DNA from: Enterococcus timonensis
GTDB taxonomy: Bacteria; Bacillota; Bacilli; Lactobacillales; Enterococcaceae
NCBI RefSeq assembly: GCF_900104595.1
Contig: NZ_FNVY01000002.1
Coordinates: 260,766 to 324,765, forward strand
DNA length: 64,000 nucleotides
Direction: 5' to 3'
Position numbers and translations under genes: made by a program. This document shows positions 9,264 to 17,999 of this stretch, in pieces. Below the pieces are notes generated by a model, which worked only from the letters and a program-made list of their open reading frames with translations, had not been told where the DNA came from and searched no databases. The stretch's first letter is position 1, and every line of letters starts with the position of its first letter.

Positions 9264-9291
9264 AGTTTAGAAAGTTAAAGGAGGAACAATC

Positions 9292-9723
9292 ATGGCTGAA
9301 GAAAAAAATTTACATTTAAATGGTAATGATGCGTTAGGAGAAATTATTTTAGCGCCTGAAGTAATTGAAGTGATTGTGGGCATTGCCGCTAGCAAAGTGC
9401 CAGGCGTCTATGGGATGCAAGGGAGCTTTAGCGAAAATGTTGCGGCAATTTTTGATCGCAAAGCCGCTCGTCATACAAAAGGTGTTTATTTAAAAGTGGA
9501 AGAAGCAGGTTTAGTGGTGGATCTGTATTTGTATTTGGAATATGGCACCAACGTCCCTAAAGTAGCTTTAGAATTGCAAGAAAAAGTGAAACAACAAGTT
9601 TTATTTATGACGGATATTCAATTGGCCCAAGTAAATATTCACGTGGAAGCAGTTGTGCCAGAAAAAGTCGTTATGCCAGATTTTGATGACTTGTTGGGAC
9701 TTGAGGATGAAGATGAACAATAA
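9292..9723 (+). CDS. yqhY: Asp23/Gls24-family protein, YqhY type
   Basis: 143 residues, no membrane segment. The family core is clear: GEIILAPEVIEVIVGIAASKVPGVYGM at about 16-42 and the following VYLKVEEAGLVVDLYLYLEYG and VNIHVEAVVPEK strands. The C-terminus is acidic (DFDDLLGLEDEDEQ). YqhY homologues lie beside nusB and acetyl-CoA carboxylase genes in Bacillus and have been linked to control of fatty-acid synthesis, but the molecular action is not settled. ATG 9292 has AAAGGAGG. The end overlaps nusB by 11 bases, implying translational coupling. Confidence 0.9.
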   Translation: MAEEKNLHLNGNDALGEIILAPEVIEVIVGIAASKVPGVYGMQGSFSENVAAIFDRKAARHTKGVYLKVEEAGLVVDLYLYLEYGTNVPKVALELQEKVKQQVLFMTDIQLAQVNIHVEAVVPEKVVMPDFDDLLGLEDEDEQ

Positions 9724-10165
9724 TATCTCGCGTCATGAAATCCGGGAAGTGGCTTTTCAAGCGTTATTTCCGTTAGATTTTAATGCCGACTTAGAAAAAA
9801 AAGATGCCATTGAAGCGGTCTTTGAAATGGATCAAACCCAGTGGCTTTCTGAAGATAATTCTGCTTTTGTGCCAGCGTATTTAGATTTATTAGTCGAAGG
9901 CGTTGTAGCAAAAAAAGAAGAGTTAGACGAAATTATTACTAGCCATTTGCAAAAAAATTGGACTTTAAAACGGATTGCTAAAGTTGATTTAGTGATTTTA
10001 CGTTTAGCTATTTTTGAAATGAAATTTGTGGATGAAGAAGATGTGCCGGATCGAGTGGCCTTAAATGAAGCGTTGGAGCTGGCCAAAAAATACAGCGACG
10101 ATGCCTCTAGAAAATTCATCAACGGTGTCTTATCAAATGTTATGCAAAGTTTAGAAGAAAAATAA
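9713..10165 (+). CDS. nusB: Transcription antitermination factor NusB
   Basis: 150 residues, all-helical NusB fold. The N-terminus ISRHEIREVAFQALF carries the Arg-rich RNA-binding segment, and the C-terminal part RVALNEALELAKKYSDDASRKFINGVLSNV is the conserved signature. NusB binds boxA of rRNA leaders with S10 (NusE) and keeps polymerase elongating. I chose ATG 9713 because the family begins a few residues before SRHEIR and GAGG (9703-9706) precedes it; a longer reading from 9653 would add 20 unrelated residues inside yqhY. It overlaps yqhY by 11 bases and is followed by a strong terminator. Confidence 0.96.
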   Translation: MNNNISRHEIREVAFQALFPLDFNADLEKKDAIEAVFEMDQTQWLSEDNSAFVPAYLDLLVEGVVAKKEELDEIITSHLQKNWTLKRIAKVDLVILRLAIFEMKFVDEEDVPDRVALNEALELAKKYSDDASRKFINGVLSNVMQSLEEK

Positions 10166-10173
10166 AATTATTT

Positions 10174-10209
10174 GAAAAAAAAGTCGGAGTTTCCTTCGAC
10201 TTTTTTTTA
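10174..10209 (+). terminator. Terminator of pepQ-efp-yqhY-nusB
   Basis: Stem AGTCGGAG (10182-10189), tetraloop TTTC, CTTCGACT (10194-10201), flanked by A8 and T8. Confidence 0.92.
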
Positions 10210-10233
10210 ATCTGGAATTTTAAGTCAAAATGC

Positions 10234-10262
10234 TTGCAAAAATTGTAAAATATTTGTAGAAT
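10234..10262 (+). promoter_or_regulatory. Promoter of the UxaE-like gene
   Basis: TTGCAA (10234-10239), 17 bases, TAGAAT (10257-10262). It is downstream of the nusB terminator and upstream of the palindromic operator. Confidence 0.7.
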
Positions 10263-10299
10263 GAAAAAGTAAAGAAAGGGATTTCTTTTTTTATTAATC

Positions 10300-10323
10300 G
10301 AAAATGTTCACGTGAACATTTTC
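10300..10323 (+). promoter_or_regulatory. Perfect 24-bp palindromic operator
   Basis: A perfect palindrome with no loop, centred on CG between 10311 and 10312; its core is ATGTTCACGTGAACAT. It starts about 30 bases after the predicted transcription start and 30 before the gene. A central CG with A/T-rich arms is typical of LacI-family operators, and a site here could block elongation or initiation. The regulator is not in this window. An RNA hairpin is less likely because there is no loop. Confidence 0.7.
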
Positions 10324-10352
10324 CTTAAAAAATAATAAAGGGGCGTTTTATT

Positions 10353-11903
10353 TTGTTAAAACAATTAAAAGCTGAAATCGAAAGTATTTTAGCAGATGAT
10401 AAGAATTTATCGACAGTTGAGCTGATTGAAAAAAATTCAGTGCAAGTGGATCGTAAAAATATATATTTCATTTTTAATCATCAAGGGACGCGGCAATTAG
10501 GTGTATTGGAAAATCGTTTGACTGTTGGCGATTTTTCGGCGACTGATCAAGTAGATTATGACAATCAAACGTTACTGATCGGTGACTTAAATGAACAAAA
10601 TTTACACGCTTTAGAAAAAAGATTTACTTGGTTAAAACCAACAAGCCGCCACGGGTACAAATATACATTTGGCTTAGGCGATCGCTTAGGGCTCGCCGGA
10701 GATGCGCATTTGCAATTATTTAAAGGTCGGGGAATTTTCCCAGTCTTAGCTCAACAATCAATTCGCGAATTATTATTGACCGGTCGTACATTTACTAGCG
10801 TTTTGCAAAGTGCAGAATGGTCCGTCTTTTCTCAAGGCTACAAAGATGGCTGGGGCGCTGATGGCGATCATGTGAAGACACCTTACGAAGTGGATTATGC
10901 GGTAAAAACTGGCTTTACGATGATTACTTTAGATTGTACCGAAAAAATTCATAATGAAATTGCCGAACTTAGTGAAGAAAATCGGAAAGCGCGCTTTGCA
11001 AAGTTAAGTACAGCGCAAAAAAATTATTTTGAAGAAACGTATTTAAATAAAACTTTTTCTTTAGATAATGGCTTAAAGGTGCATTTCAGCGAAAAAGATT
11101 TGCAAGAGTCGGTTTTAATTTTTTATGATGCAGTACTTTTTGCAGAAACTATTTTTCATCAATTTGTGCAACCTTATAATTTGGATTTTGAAGTCAGCAT
11201 GGATGAAACAATCGTGCCGACGACGCCGGCTAACCATTACTTTTTTGCCAATGAATTAGCAGCTAAAAAAGTAGCTGTAGAAACTTTGGCACCGAAATTT
11301 TACGGAGAATTCCAAAAAGCAATTGATTATATTGGTGAGCTAGGTCGCTTTGAAGAAGAGTACGCCGTTCATGAAGCTATCGCCGAACACTTTGACTACC
11401 GGTTATCGATTCATTCCGGTTCTGATAAATTATCCGTTTATCCAATTATCGGCAAAATTTCTCATAACCATGGTTGGCACGTAAAAACTGCCGGCACTAA
11501 CTGGTTGGAAGCTTTAAAAGTAATTGCCATTAAAGATCCCGAATTGATGAAAGAAATTTACACCTTTAGCTATGAAAATTTGGCAGATGTGAAAAGTTTT
11601 TACGAATTTAAAGCGACACAAGAAACGGCGCCAAAACCAGATTCTGTTGCACTAAAAGATGTTTATCAATTATTGTTAGATGACGATCCGCGCCAAGTAT
11701 TGCATACGATGTACGGTTCGATTTTAAATATTCAAGAAAATTATCAATATGTTTACCGCGACCGTTTCTTCAAAGTTTTAAATGCAAATTTAGATTTATA
11801 CCAAGAAATGTTGAATTTACATTTAGCTAAACATTTGGATCTTTTGCAAGGATTAGCTAAAGACAAAGAAGAAGTATTAGCAAAATACAATTATAAAAAA
11901 TAA
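10353..11903 (+). CDS. Tagaturonate/fructuronate epimerase-like protein (UxaE family)
   Basis: 516 residues, cytoplasmic. The metal-binding centre of the UxaE family is recognisable in SQGYKDGWGADGDHVKTPYEVDYAVKTGF (roughly 163-191), with the preceding RHGYKYTFGLGDRLGLAGDAHL and the later SIHSGSDKLSVYPIIGKISHNHGWHVKTAGT. UxaE interconverts D-tagaturonate and D-fructuronate, so galacturonate-derived sugar can enter the fructuronate/mannonate branch. Start is TTG 10353 with AAAGGGG (10338-10344). The gene stands alone between terminators and has its own operator, suggesting uronate-inducible control. The link to GH88 upstream is functional inference. I assign the family from remembered motifs, so moderate confidence. 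Confidence 0.72.
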   Translation: MLKQLKAEIESILADDKNLSTVELIEKNSVQVDRKNIYFIFNHQGTRQLGVLENRLTVGDFSATDQVDYDNQTLLIGDLNEQNLHALEKRFTWLKPTSRHGYKYTFGLGDRLGLAGDAHLQLFKGRGIFPVLAQQSIRELLLTGRTFTSVLQSAEWSVFSQGYKDGWGADGDHVKTPYEVDYAVKTGFTMITLDCTEKIHNEIAELSEENRKARFAKLSTAQKNYFEETYLNKTFSLDNGLKVHFSEKDLQESVLIFYDAVLFAETIFHQFVQPYNLDFEVSMDETIVPTTPANHYFFANELAAKKVAVETLAPKFYGEFQKAIDYIGELGRFEEEYAVHEAIAEHFDYRLSIHSGSDKLSVYPIIGKISHNHGWHVKTAGTNWLEALKVIAIKDPELMKEIYTFSYENLADVKSFYEFKATQETAPKPDSVALKDVYQLLLDDDPRQVLHTMYGSILNIQENYQYVYRDRFFKVLNANLDLYQEMLNLHLAKHLDLLQGLAKDKEEVLAKYNYKK

Positions 11904-11940
11904 AAAAACGAGGAGCGCTCCTAGGCGTTCCTCATTTTTT
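11902..11940. terminator. Bidirectional terminator between convergent genes
   Basis: Stem GAGGAGCGC (11910-11918), 6-base loop, GCGTTCCTC (11925-11933), with A-run before and T-run after, so it works for the UxaE-like gene and for the minus-strand gene ending here. Confidence 0.9.
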
Positions 11941-12243
11941 TGTATTTGTGATGTCAGTGGCGATATTGAGATTTTGATGACTGGCGAGATAAGCCATTTT
12001 TTTTGCGCGGCTTTGATGTTTAAAAGCATATTCAGCTTTAAGTGCTAAACTTTTAGTAGGGAAAATTTCGGCGTGAAGTAAGGTGACAGGTCGCCGCGTC
12101 TTTGTATACTTGGCGCCTTGGCCTTTATTATGAGTTGCCACACGCTTTTCAAGATTGTTAGTAAATCCGCCGTAAAAACTATGGTCGGCACATTCCAAGA
12201 CGTAAAAAAAATAATTTTTTTCTTTTTGATTTTTATTTTCCAT
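11932..12243 (-). CDS. GIY-YIG domain protein, YazA type (UPF0213)
   Basis: 103 residues. A single GIY-YIG nuclease-like domain: [47 protein letters not shown], where YVLE and YGG are the degenerate GIY/YIG strands and Arg in the NNLEKRV helix is the usual catalytic position. Members are small stand-alone proteins of unknown role. I choose ATG 12243, which overlaps the upstream methyltransferase gene by 11 bases; an earlier start at 12294 would lie far inside that gene. The pairing with a yabB-type methyltransferase is the same as yabB-yazA in Bacillus, supporting the call. Confidence 0.85.
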   Translation of the reverse strand: MENKNQKEKNYFFYVLECADHSFYGGFTNNLEKRVATHNKGQGAKYTKTRRPVTLLHAEIFPTKSLALKAEYAFKHQSRAKKMAYLASHQNLNIATDITNTKK

Positions 12244-12958
12244 AGAGCATCTCGTGGATTTCTGGGGTGTATTGATTATCGTCTGTGTAAACAATTTGAG
12301 CCGGCAGTACTTTTAAACCTGGTTTGCCGTCTTTAATCGCCTCAATCAAAACCATATTAGCTTCGCGACCAGCCTTGGGATAAATAAATTGCAGACGCTT
12401 TGGCATCAAGCGAGCGGCCGTTAAGACACTGAGAATTTCTGTTAAACGTTCGGGGCGATGGACTAAAGCAAAATGGCCTTTTGATTTTAAAAGTTTGCCG
12501 GAAATGGCGGCAACTTCTTGTAAATTAGTCGTGATTTCATGACGCGCTAAAGCCAAATGTTCATTAGGATTTATTTTTTTGTCGGGGGCATCTTTAAAGT
12601 AAGGTGGGTTGCAAAGGATTAAATCGACAGAATTAGCCGGCACATTAGCTAAAATATTTTTTAAATCGTCGTTAATCATCGTGTATTGTTTTTCTAAATG
12701 GTTTAAAATAATACTTCGCCGTCCCATATCGGCTAATTTTTCTTGAATTTCCACTTGAGTAATTTGCGCGGTGGTTTTTGGTGCTAAAAATAAACCAACC
12801 GCCCCATTACCGGCACACAAATCGACAATCGAACCAGTGTGAGGAACACGCGGGAAATTCGCCAACAAAACGGCGTCCAAAGAAAAAGAAAAAACAGTTG
12901 GGCTTTGAATAATTTGAATATCGGCTGAGTAAAGTTGATCGATTCGTTCATTTTCCAA
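12233..12958 (-). CDS. tRNA1(Val) adenine-N6 methyltransferase-like protein (YabB/TrmN6)
   Basis: 241 residues. A Rossmann methyltransferase with the SAM loop [15 protein letters not shown] (about 45-59) and the N6-adenine motif NPPY in [11 protein letters not shown] (about 112-122). The N-terminus [32 protein letters not shown] is typical of YfiC/TrmN6, which methylates A37 of tRNA1(Val) in E. coli. Start is TTG 12958 with a full AAGGAGG 10 bases upstream; the nearby ATG is out of frame. It is cotranscribed with the GIY-YIG gene. The RNA target in this organism is inferred from homology. Confidence 0.85.
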   Translation of the reverse strand: MENERIDQLYSADIQIIQSPTVFSFSLDAVLLANFPRVPHTGSIVDLCAGNGAVGLFLAPKTTAQITQVEIQEKLADMGRRSIILNHLEKQYTMINDDLKNILANVPANSVDLILCNPPYFKDAPDKKINPNEHLALARHEITTNLQEVAAISGKLLKSKGHFALVHRPERLTEILSVLTAARLMPKRLQFIYPKAGREANMVLIEAIKDGKPGLKVLPAQIVYTDDNQYTPEIHEMLYGK

Positions 12959-13061
12959 AAGATAATGCCCTCCTTAATTCTATTTTTTTTCAAGTTTCTA
13001 TATTATAATACCATTATGTATCGTTAAGCAAATGCTTGGCGGCGTTTCGAAAGGAGAACTT

Positions 13062-13700
13062 ATGTTTTATCGTTTTATTCGCGGATTATGTAAAGGAATA
13101 CTCTGGCTTATCAATGGTCGCCCTCAATTTATCGGGCGTGAACTTTTGCCTACTGATGAAAATTATATTTTAGTAGCGCCGCATCGGACGTTTTGGGATC
13201 CAATGTATTTAGCAATTGGAGCTAGTCCGAAACAATTTTCATTTATGGCCAAAGAAGAATTATTTAAAAATCCGATTTTGCGTTTTATTTTAGTTCATGC
13301 CCACGCATTTCCAGTGGATCGGGCCAAACCAGGACCGTCTGTTATTAAACGGCCAGTGCGGGAATTGAAAAATTCTGATCTATCGCTCATTATGTTTCCT
13401 TCTGGCACGCGGCACTCGGATGATTTAAAAGGCGGCGTAGCTTTAATTGCCAAAATGGCCAAAGTAAAAATTGTTCCTAGCGTCTATCAAGGACCGGTGA
13501 CTTTGGGCGGTTTGTTTAAACGCCAAAAAGTAAAAGTCCATTTCGGGGAACCTTTTGATATTAGCGATGTTAAAAAATTGGATGCAGATGGCTTGAAAAT
13601 AATTGAAGAGCGGATGAACGCGTCTTTTAATTATTTAGATGCGCTAACTGATCCGAATTTTAAATACATTCCAGAAAAAACTTCTGAAAAAGAAGGTTAA
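13062..13700 (+). CDS. plsC: 1-acylglycerol-3-phosphate acyltransferase
   Basis: 212 residues. PlsC/LPLAT family: the acyltransferase HX4D motif is HRTFWD (residues about 43-48) and the second block is FPSGTRH (about 108-114), with a first hydrophobic segment at the N-terminus for membrane attachment. It converts lysophosphatidic acid to phosphatidic acid in phospholipid synthesis. ATG 13062 follows AAGGAG; the ATG at 13032 lacks a ribosome site. The usual FPEGTRS is FPSGTRH here, so the second-block Glu is replaced by Ser. It is divergent from the yabB-type gene. Confidence 0.88.
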   Translation: MFYRFIRGLCKGILWLINGRPQFIGRELLPTDENYILVAPHRTFWDPMYLAIGASPKQFSFMAKEELFKNPILRFILVHAHAFPVDRAKPGPSVIKRPVRELKNSDLSLIMFPSGTRHSDDLKGGVALIAKMAKVKIVPSVYQGPVTLGGLFKRQKVKVHFGEPFDISDVKKLDADGLKIIEERMNASFNYLDALTDPNFKYIPEKTSEKEG

Positions 13701-13734
13701 TGTAACGAAAAAACCTCTCTATTTTTGGGAGTTG

Positions 13735-13777
13735 AAAATAATGAGTTTAAGTCTGCGGACTTAGGCTCATTATTTTT
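13735..13777 (+). terminator. Terminator of plsC
   Basis: Outer stem AAAATAATGAG (13735-13745) with CTCATTATTTT (13766-13776), inner stem AAGTC-TGCG-GACTT, T-run at the end. Confidence 0.9.
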
Positions 13778-13800
13778 ATTTTCCTAGCTAAAAACCGTGG

Positions 13801-13806
13801 TATAAT
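13801..13806 (+). promoter_or_regulatory. -10 element for sbcD-sbcC-SNF2
   Basis: TATAAT 31 bases before the sbcD start, directly after the plsC terminator. The -35 position (ATTTTC at 13778-13783) is poor. Confidence 0.5.
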
Positions 13807-13836
13807 GGTGGGAAGAAGATTTTTCGAGGTGAGAAG

Positions 13837-14952
13837 ATGCGATTTATTCATACAGGCGATTGGCACGTGGGAAAAAGAGACCACGGCTATGATTTATTAG
13901 CCGATCAAGAAGCTATTTTTCAACAAATTATTCGGCTAGCTAAAACCCATCAAGCTGATGCGATAGTGATTGCTGGTGATTTATACGATCGAGCAGTACC
14001 GAATCAAGAAAGTGTGGCTTTATTAAATGCCGCGTTACAACAAATGAATTTGACTGAAAAATTTCCGCTATTAGTTATTTCTGGCAATCACGATTCAGCG
14101 GTGCGCCTAGCGACCGGATCGGCGTGGTTTAGTGCGCAACAATTTTATTTGCAGACGACTGTTTCACAAGCCTTAACGCCAGTTGAAATGTTTGATGTGC
14201 AATTTTATTTATTGCCCTATTTTGAAATTTTTGATGTCCAACAAGTTTTTCCAAATATAGAAATTAAAACTTTGCAGCAAGCTTTTGATCTGGTAGTTGA
14301 AACGATGGCAAAAAGTTTTGATCCCTCAAAAAAACATGTCTTAGTCAGTCATTTTTTTGCCAGCGGGGCAACGCCAACAGATTCTGAAACTAAAATTCAA
14401 GTAGGTGGCTTGCAAAATATTACTACCACGAGTTTAGAAATTTTTGACTATGTGGCGCTAGGGCATCTGCATAATCCTAAAGCGCTGAACCATCCGTCGA
14501 TTCGTTATTCCGGCTCACCTTTGCCTTTTTCAATTTCTGAAGCAAATCAACAAAAAGGGGTCGTTTTAGTGGATACTGAAAAGATGACGCAAGAATTTTT
14601 ACCTTTAACGCCTCCTAGGAAAATTCATCTTTTAACCGCAAGTTTTGAAGAATTGACCACCGATGAAAATTATTTACAATATAAAAATGATTTTGTGGCG
14701 ATTAAACTGACGGATCAGGCAGTGATTTATAATGTGATGGCCCGCTTAAATGAACATTATTCATTTATTTTAGAGTTAACGCGCGCCAATGCGCCACAAA
14801 TGAAGTTAGAAAAGAAAGTATTGCTAGCTAAAAGCCCGCTGGATCTATTTGAAGATTTCTATCAAACTATGACGGAAAAAAAAGTAAATGATAGTCAAAG
14901 GAAAATTTTAGAGAAAAGTTTTCAAGAAATTGGTAAAGGAGAGTTGCTATGA
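13837..14952 (+). CDS. sbcD: Exonuclease subunit SbcD (Mre11-like)
   Basis: 371 residues. Calcineurin-like phosphoesterase with the metal motifs in order: GDWHVGK (7-13), AGDLYDR (about 46-52), SGNHDS (about 85-90) and GHLHNP (near 208). It is the nuclease half of the SbcCD complex, which opens DNA hairpins and processes protein-blocked ends. ATG 13837 follows GAGGTGAGA. Its stop overlaps the sbcC start as ATGA, so the subunits are made together. Confidence 0.95.
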   Translation: MRFIHTGDWHVGKRDHGYDLLADQEAIFQQIIRLAKTHQADAIVIAGDLYDRAVPNQESVALLNAALQQMNLTEKFPLLVISGNHDSAVRLATGSAWFSAQQFYLQTTVSQALTPVEMFDVQFYLLPYFEIFDVQQVFPNIEIKTLQQAFDLVVETMAKSFDPSKKHVLVSHFFASGATPTDSETKIQVGGLQNITTTSLEIFDYVALGHLHNPKALNHPSIRYSGSPLPFSISEANQQKGVVLVDTEKMTQEFLPLTPPRKIHLLTASFEELTTDENYLQYKNDFVAIKLTDQAVIYNVMARLNEHYSFILELTRANAPQMKLEKKVLLAKSPLDLFEDFYQTMTEKKVNDSQRKILEKSFQEIGKGELL

Positions 14953-17900
14953 GACCATTACGTTTAACTTTGGAAAATTTTGGTCCATTTGCGCAACAAA
15001 CCGTTGATTTTTCAACCTTAGCCAACGACCATTTATTTTTAATTTCTGGTAAAACGGGCAGCGGCAAGACGACTATTTTTGATGGTTTGTGTTATGCATT
15101 GCACGGACAAACTAGCGGGAATACGCGCTCGCCAAATGAGATGCGTTCGAAATTTGCCGGTGATAAAATAACCCAAGTGAGTTTACTTTTTGCCATTGAT
15201 GATGTGGAATACGAAATTACTCGTAGTCCAGAATATGTGCGGGAAAGTAAACGGGGAACCGGGCTAGTTAAAGAAAGTCAGAAAACAGTTTTAATTAAAT
15301 ATGTCGATGGAAAAGCAGTCGACCAATGGAAAAAAGTTAGCGAAGTAGACGAAAAAATTCGCGAGTTAATTGGGTTAACGCGCCAACAATTCGTCCAAAT
15401 TGTTCTCTTGCCCCAAGGAGATTTCCAGCGATTTTTACTAGCCGACTCAAATGAAAAAGAAGAAGTCTTGCGGAGTTTATTTCATACGAATGATTATTTG
15501 CAAGTAGCGCAGTATTTAAAAGACGAAGTGAAAATCCAAGATAAAAATTTGGAGAAAATGGATTTGACCCAAAGCATGCTCCTCAATCAAATGGAGTGGC
15601 AAGGTCCATTTTCTAAATCTCTTTTCCTGGAAAAAATAAGTGCTGAAAAAAATATTCAGACAGAGTTTCTGGCAGAAAATCAAAAAGCTAAAGAGCAAGT
15701 TGGACTAAAACAAGCAGCAGTAAGCGATGCCCAGCAACAATTGGCGCAACGGGAAAAAATGAAACAACTATTAATTGTCGAAGAAGAACTGGTGCAAGAA
15801 GAAAAAACAGTAACTATTTGGCAAGATGAAGTGGCTCTTTTGGACCGAGTGGAAAAAGCAGAGCATCTTTTTCAAGTCGTAGAACAGCAGTCAACGCAAA
15901 GTAAAATGCTAGCTGAAAAAAGACAAGAAGAAGAAGTTCAGCAGCATTCCCTTGAAAAAGCGCAAGAAACACTAGACCAAGAAAAAAATGAACTCGCTAG
16001 TCAACAAGACGAAATGAGCGAAATCAAACAAAACTTAGATCAATTAATTTCTAAAAAAGCACAATACGAAAAGGTTGAAGAACAAACAAACCAACTGCAA
16101 AAAGCCAATCAAGCACTCAGTGAAAAAAAAGAAAGTTACGATAATGAAAAAAATGCTCTGACTGAAAAAGAACAAATGGTCGTCACTTTAGGAAAAAAAG
16201 TTTTTCCAGTCGATTCTTTTTTCCGGCGCCAAACGCAATTACAAACGGAGCAATTTGAACTAGAAAAAGTAACTCAACAAGTCGCTTCTTTTGAAAAATT
16301 ACAGAGTGCTCTTGTGCAAGGAGAAAAACAGCTGGCAAGTTTTGAAAAAGAATTAACAGCGGTTCAAGAAAAATTAGCCACAGCCGAAAATTATTTTCAA
16401 GAAAAAAATAAAGCTTGGGCCCAAATGGAAATTTCCAGACTGGCGGAAATGTTGACTGATGACGAGCCTTGCCCATTATGTGGCAGTACTCATCACCCTA
16501 ACAAAGCGCCATTTGAAGCAGGCGATGTGGAGTTGGCCAATGATTTAAAAAATCAAGCAGCAAAACAATTGGCAAACCTGCAAGGGCAAAAAGCACAAGT
16601 GCAAGAAAAAATTACCACCCAAAAAAATCAGCAACAAGAAGCGAAGCTACAAAAAGAACAATTAGGGAATGTTTTAAGTAGTGAAGAACTTTCCCAGCGC
16701 CGAGAAATTTGGCAAAAAGAGCAAGCACAGCTTGAAAAAGATCAACAAGAAAATAAGCAAAATCAACAAGAACTCACCAGCACGACGGAACAATTAAAAA
16801 CATTGCAAGACCAAGTGCAGCAACAAGAAGAAACGGTGCAACAAGAGACACAAGAAATTAAAATTCTCGCCGCCCAAATTGAAAGCTTAAAAGAAAATTT
16901 GGATGCTAAATTTTTAACGAAGGATCTTCGCCAAGACCAAGAAAAAATTTGGCAAAAGCAATGGACTGATTTTGAAGGAAAAACAATTGAAAATACGAAA
17001 GCTTGGCAAAATTTGCAAGAGCAAAAAATTATTAATTCCACTCAATTAAAGAGCTTAGTCCAACAACAAGAAGAACAAACAGAAAAACTCCAAAAAGCAG
17101 TAGCAGATTTTCAACAACAATTAACTTTACAGCAGTTAAGCCAAGAAGAATTTAAGACGGCCCGCGTAAAATTAGATCAACGCCAAAAATACCAACAACA
17201 AATTGCCGACTGGATCGAAAAAGAACGGAATTTCCAGGCTGAAAAAAAGGCTCTAGCCCAAGAAATTACCGACGTTCCGCTTGATTTACTGGAGTTAACC
17301 GAACAATTAGCTACTGAAAAAAATAATCAAATGGCCGCTGAAGAAAAATATTACCAACAAAGCAATCGCGTCACCCAACTAGAAACAGTGGGGGAAAAAT
17401 TAGCTCAACATAGTGAAAAAACAGCAGCTGCCCAAAAGAAGCGTCAAGATTGGCAAGAACTTTCTGCGGTAGCTAATGGAGACAGGCCGTATAATATTTC
17501 AGTGGAACGATTTATTTTGCAACAAAGCTTTAACGAAGTCGTTGAACGAGCCAATGAAAAGCTCCAATTTCTTTCTGATGGTCGTTATTATTTACGGTTA
17601 AAAGAAGAAAAAAATGCCGCCCGAAAAAATTCCGGCTTAGAATTAGATGTTTTCGATTTTCATTTAGGAGAAACGAGACGCGTTCAAACTTTATCTGGTG
17701 GCGAAAGTTTTAAAGCTGCTCTAGCTCTGTCTTTAGGATTAGGCGAAGTGGTTCAAGAAAAAACCGGGGGCGTGAATATTTCGCTCCTCTTTATTGACGA
17801 AGGCTTCGGCACGTTGGATGAAGAGTCGCTAGATTTGGCGATTGAAGCTTTGGAAAGTATTGAATCAAAAGGAAGAATGATCGGCATTATTTCCCACGTG

Positions 17901-17999
17901 GAAACTTTGAAGCAGAGAATTTATAATCAGCTGATGGTGGAAACTAAAGGAAATGGTCGCAGTATTATAAAAAGTCACAAAGGAGGTGGTGCAAAATGA
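14949..17999 (+). CDS. sbcC: Exonuclease subunit SbcC (Rad50-like ATPase)
   Basis: 1016 residues. SMC-like architecture: N-terminal Walker A SGKTGSGKTT (about 34-43), a very long Gln/Glu/Lys-rich coiled coil, a zinc hook CPLC at Cys508-Cys511 in the exact middle, a second coiled coil, then the ABC signature LSGGES (about 916-921) and Walker B SLLFIDEGFG. The hook dimerises two arms and the head drives the SbcD nuclease. Glutamine-rich coils are unusually dense (QQQEE runs), which looks compositional rather than a defect. It overlaps genes at both ends by four bases. Confidence 0.96.
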   Translation: MRPLRLTLENFGPFAQQTVDFSTLANDHLFLISGKTGSGKTTIFDGLCYALHGQTSGNTRSPNEMRSKFAGDKITQVSLLFAIDDVEYEITRSPEYVRESKRGTGLVKESQKTVLIKYVDGKAVDQWKKVSEVDEKIRELIGLTRQQFVQIVLLPQGDFQRFLLADSNEKEEVLRSLFHTNDYLQVAQYLKDEVKIQDKNLEKMDLTQSMLLNQMEWQGPFSKSLFLEKISAEKNIQTEFLAENQKAKEQVGLKQAAVSDAQQQLAQREKMKQLLIVEEELVQEEKTVTIWQDEVALLDRVEKAEHLFQVVEQQSTQSKMLAEKRQEEEVQQHSLEKAQETLDQEKNELASQQDEMSEIKQNLDQLISKKAQYEKVEEQTNQLQKANQALSEKKESYDNEKNALTEKEQMVVTLGKKVFPVDSFFRRQTQLQTEQFELEKVTQQVASFEKLQSALVQGEKQLASFEKELTAVQEKLATAENYFQEKNKAWAQMEISRLAEMLTDDEPCPLCGSTHHPNKAPFEAGDVELANDLKNQAAKQLANLQGQKAQVQEKITTQKNQQQEAKLQKEQLGNVLSSEELSQRREIWQKEQAQLEKDQQENKQNQQELTSTTEQLKTLQDQVQQQEETVQQETQEIKILAAQIESLKENLDAKFLTKDLRQDQEKIWQKQWTDFEGKTIENTKAWQNLQEQKIINSTQLKSLVQQQEEQTEKLQKAVADFQQQLTLQQLSQEEFKTARVKLDQRQKYQQQIADWIEKERNFQAEKKALAQEITDVPLDLLELTEQLATEKNNQMAAEEKYYQQSNRVTQLETVGEKLAQHSEKTAAAQKKRQDWQELSAVANGDRPYNISVERFILQQSFNEVVERANEKLQFLSDGRYYLRLKEEKNAARKNSGLELDVFDFHLGETRRVQTLSGGESFKAALALSLGLGEVVQEKTGGVNISLLFIDEGFGTLDEESLDLAIEALESIESKGRMIGIISHVETLKQRIYNQLMVETKGNGRSIIKSHKGGGAK

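Noticed and set aside
13380..13420. FPSGTRH in plsC as evidence of an inactive enzyme
   Set aside because: The HX4D catalytic motif is intact and this block varies among acyltransferases; not enough to call loss of function.
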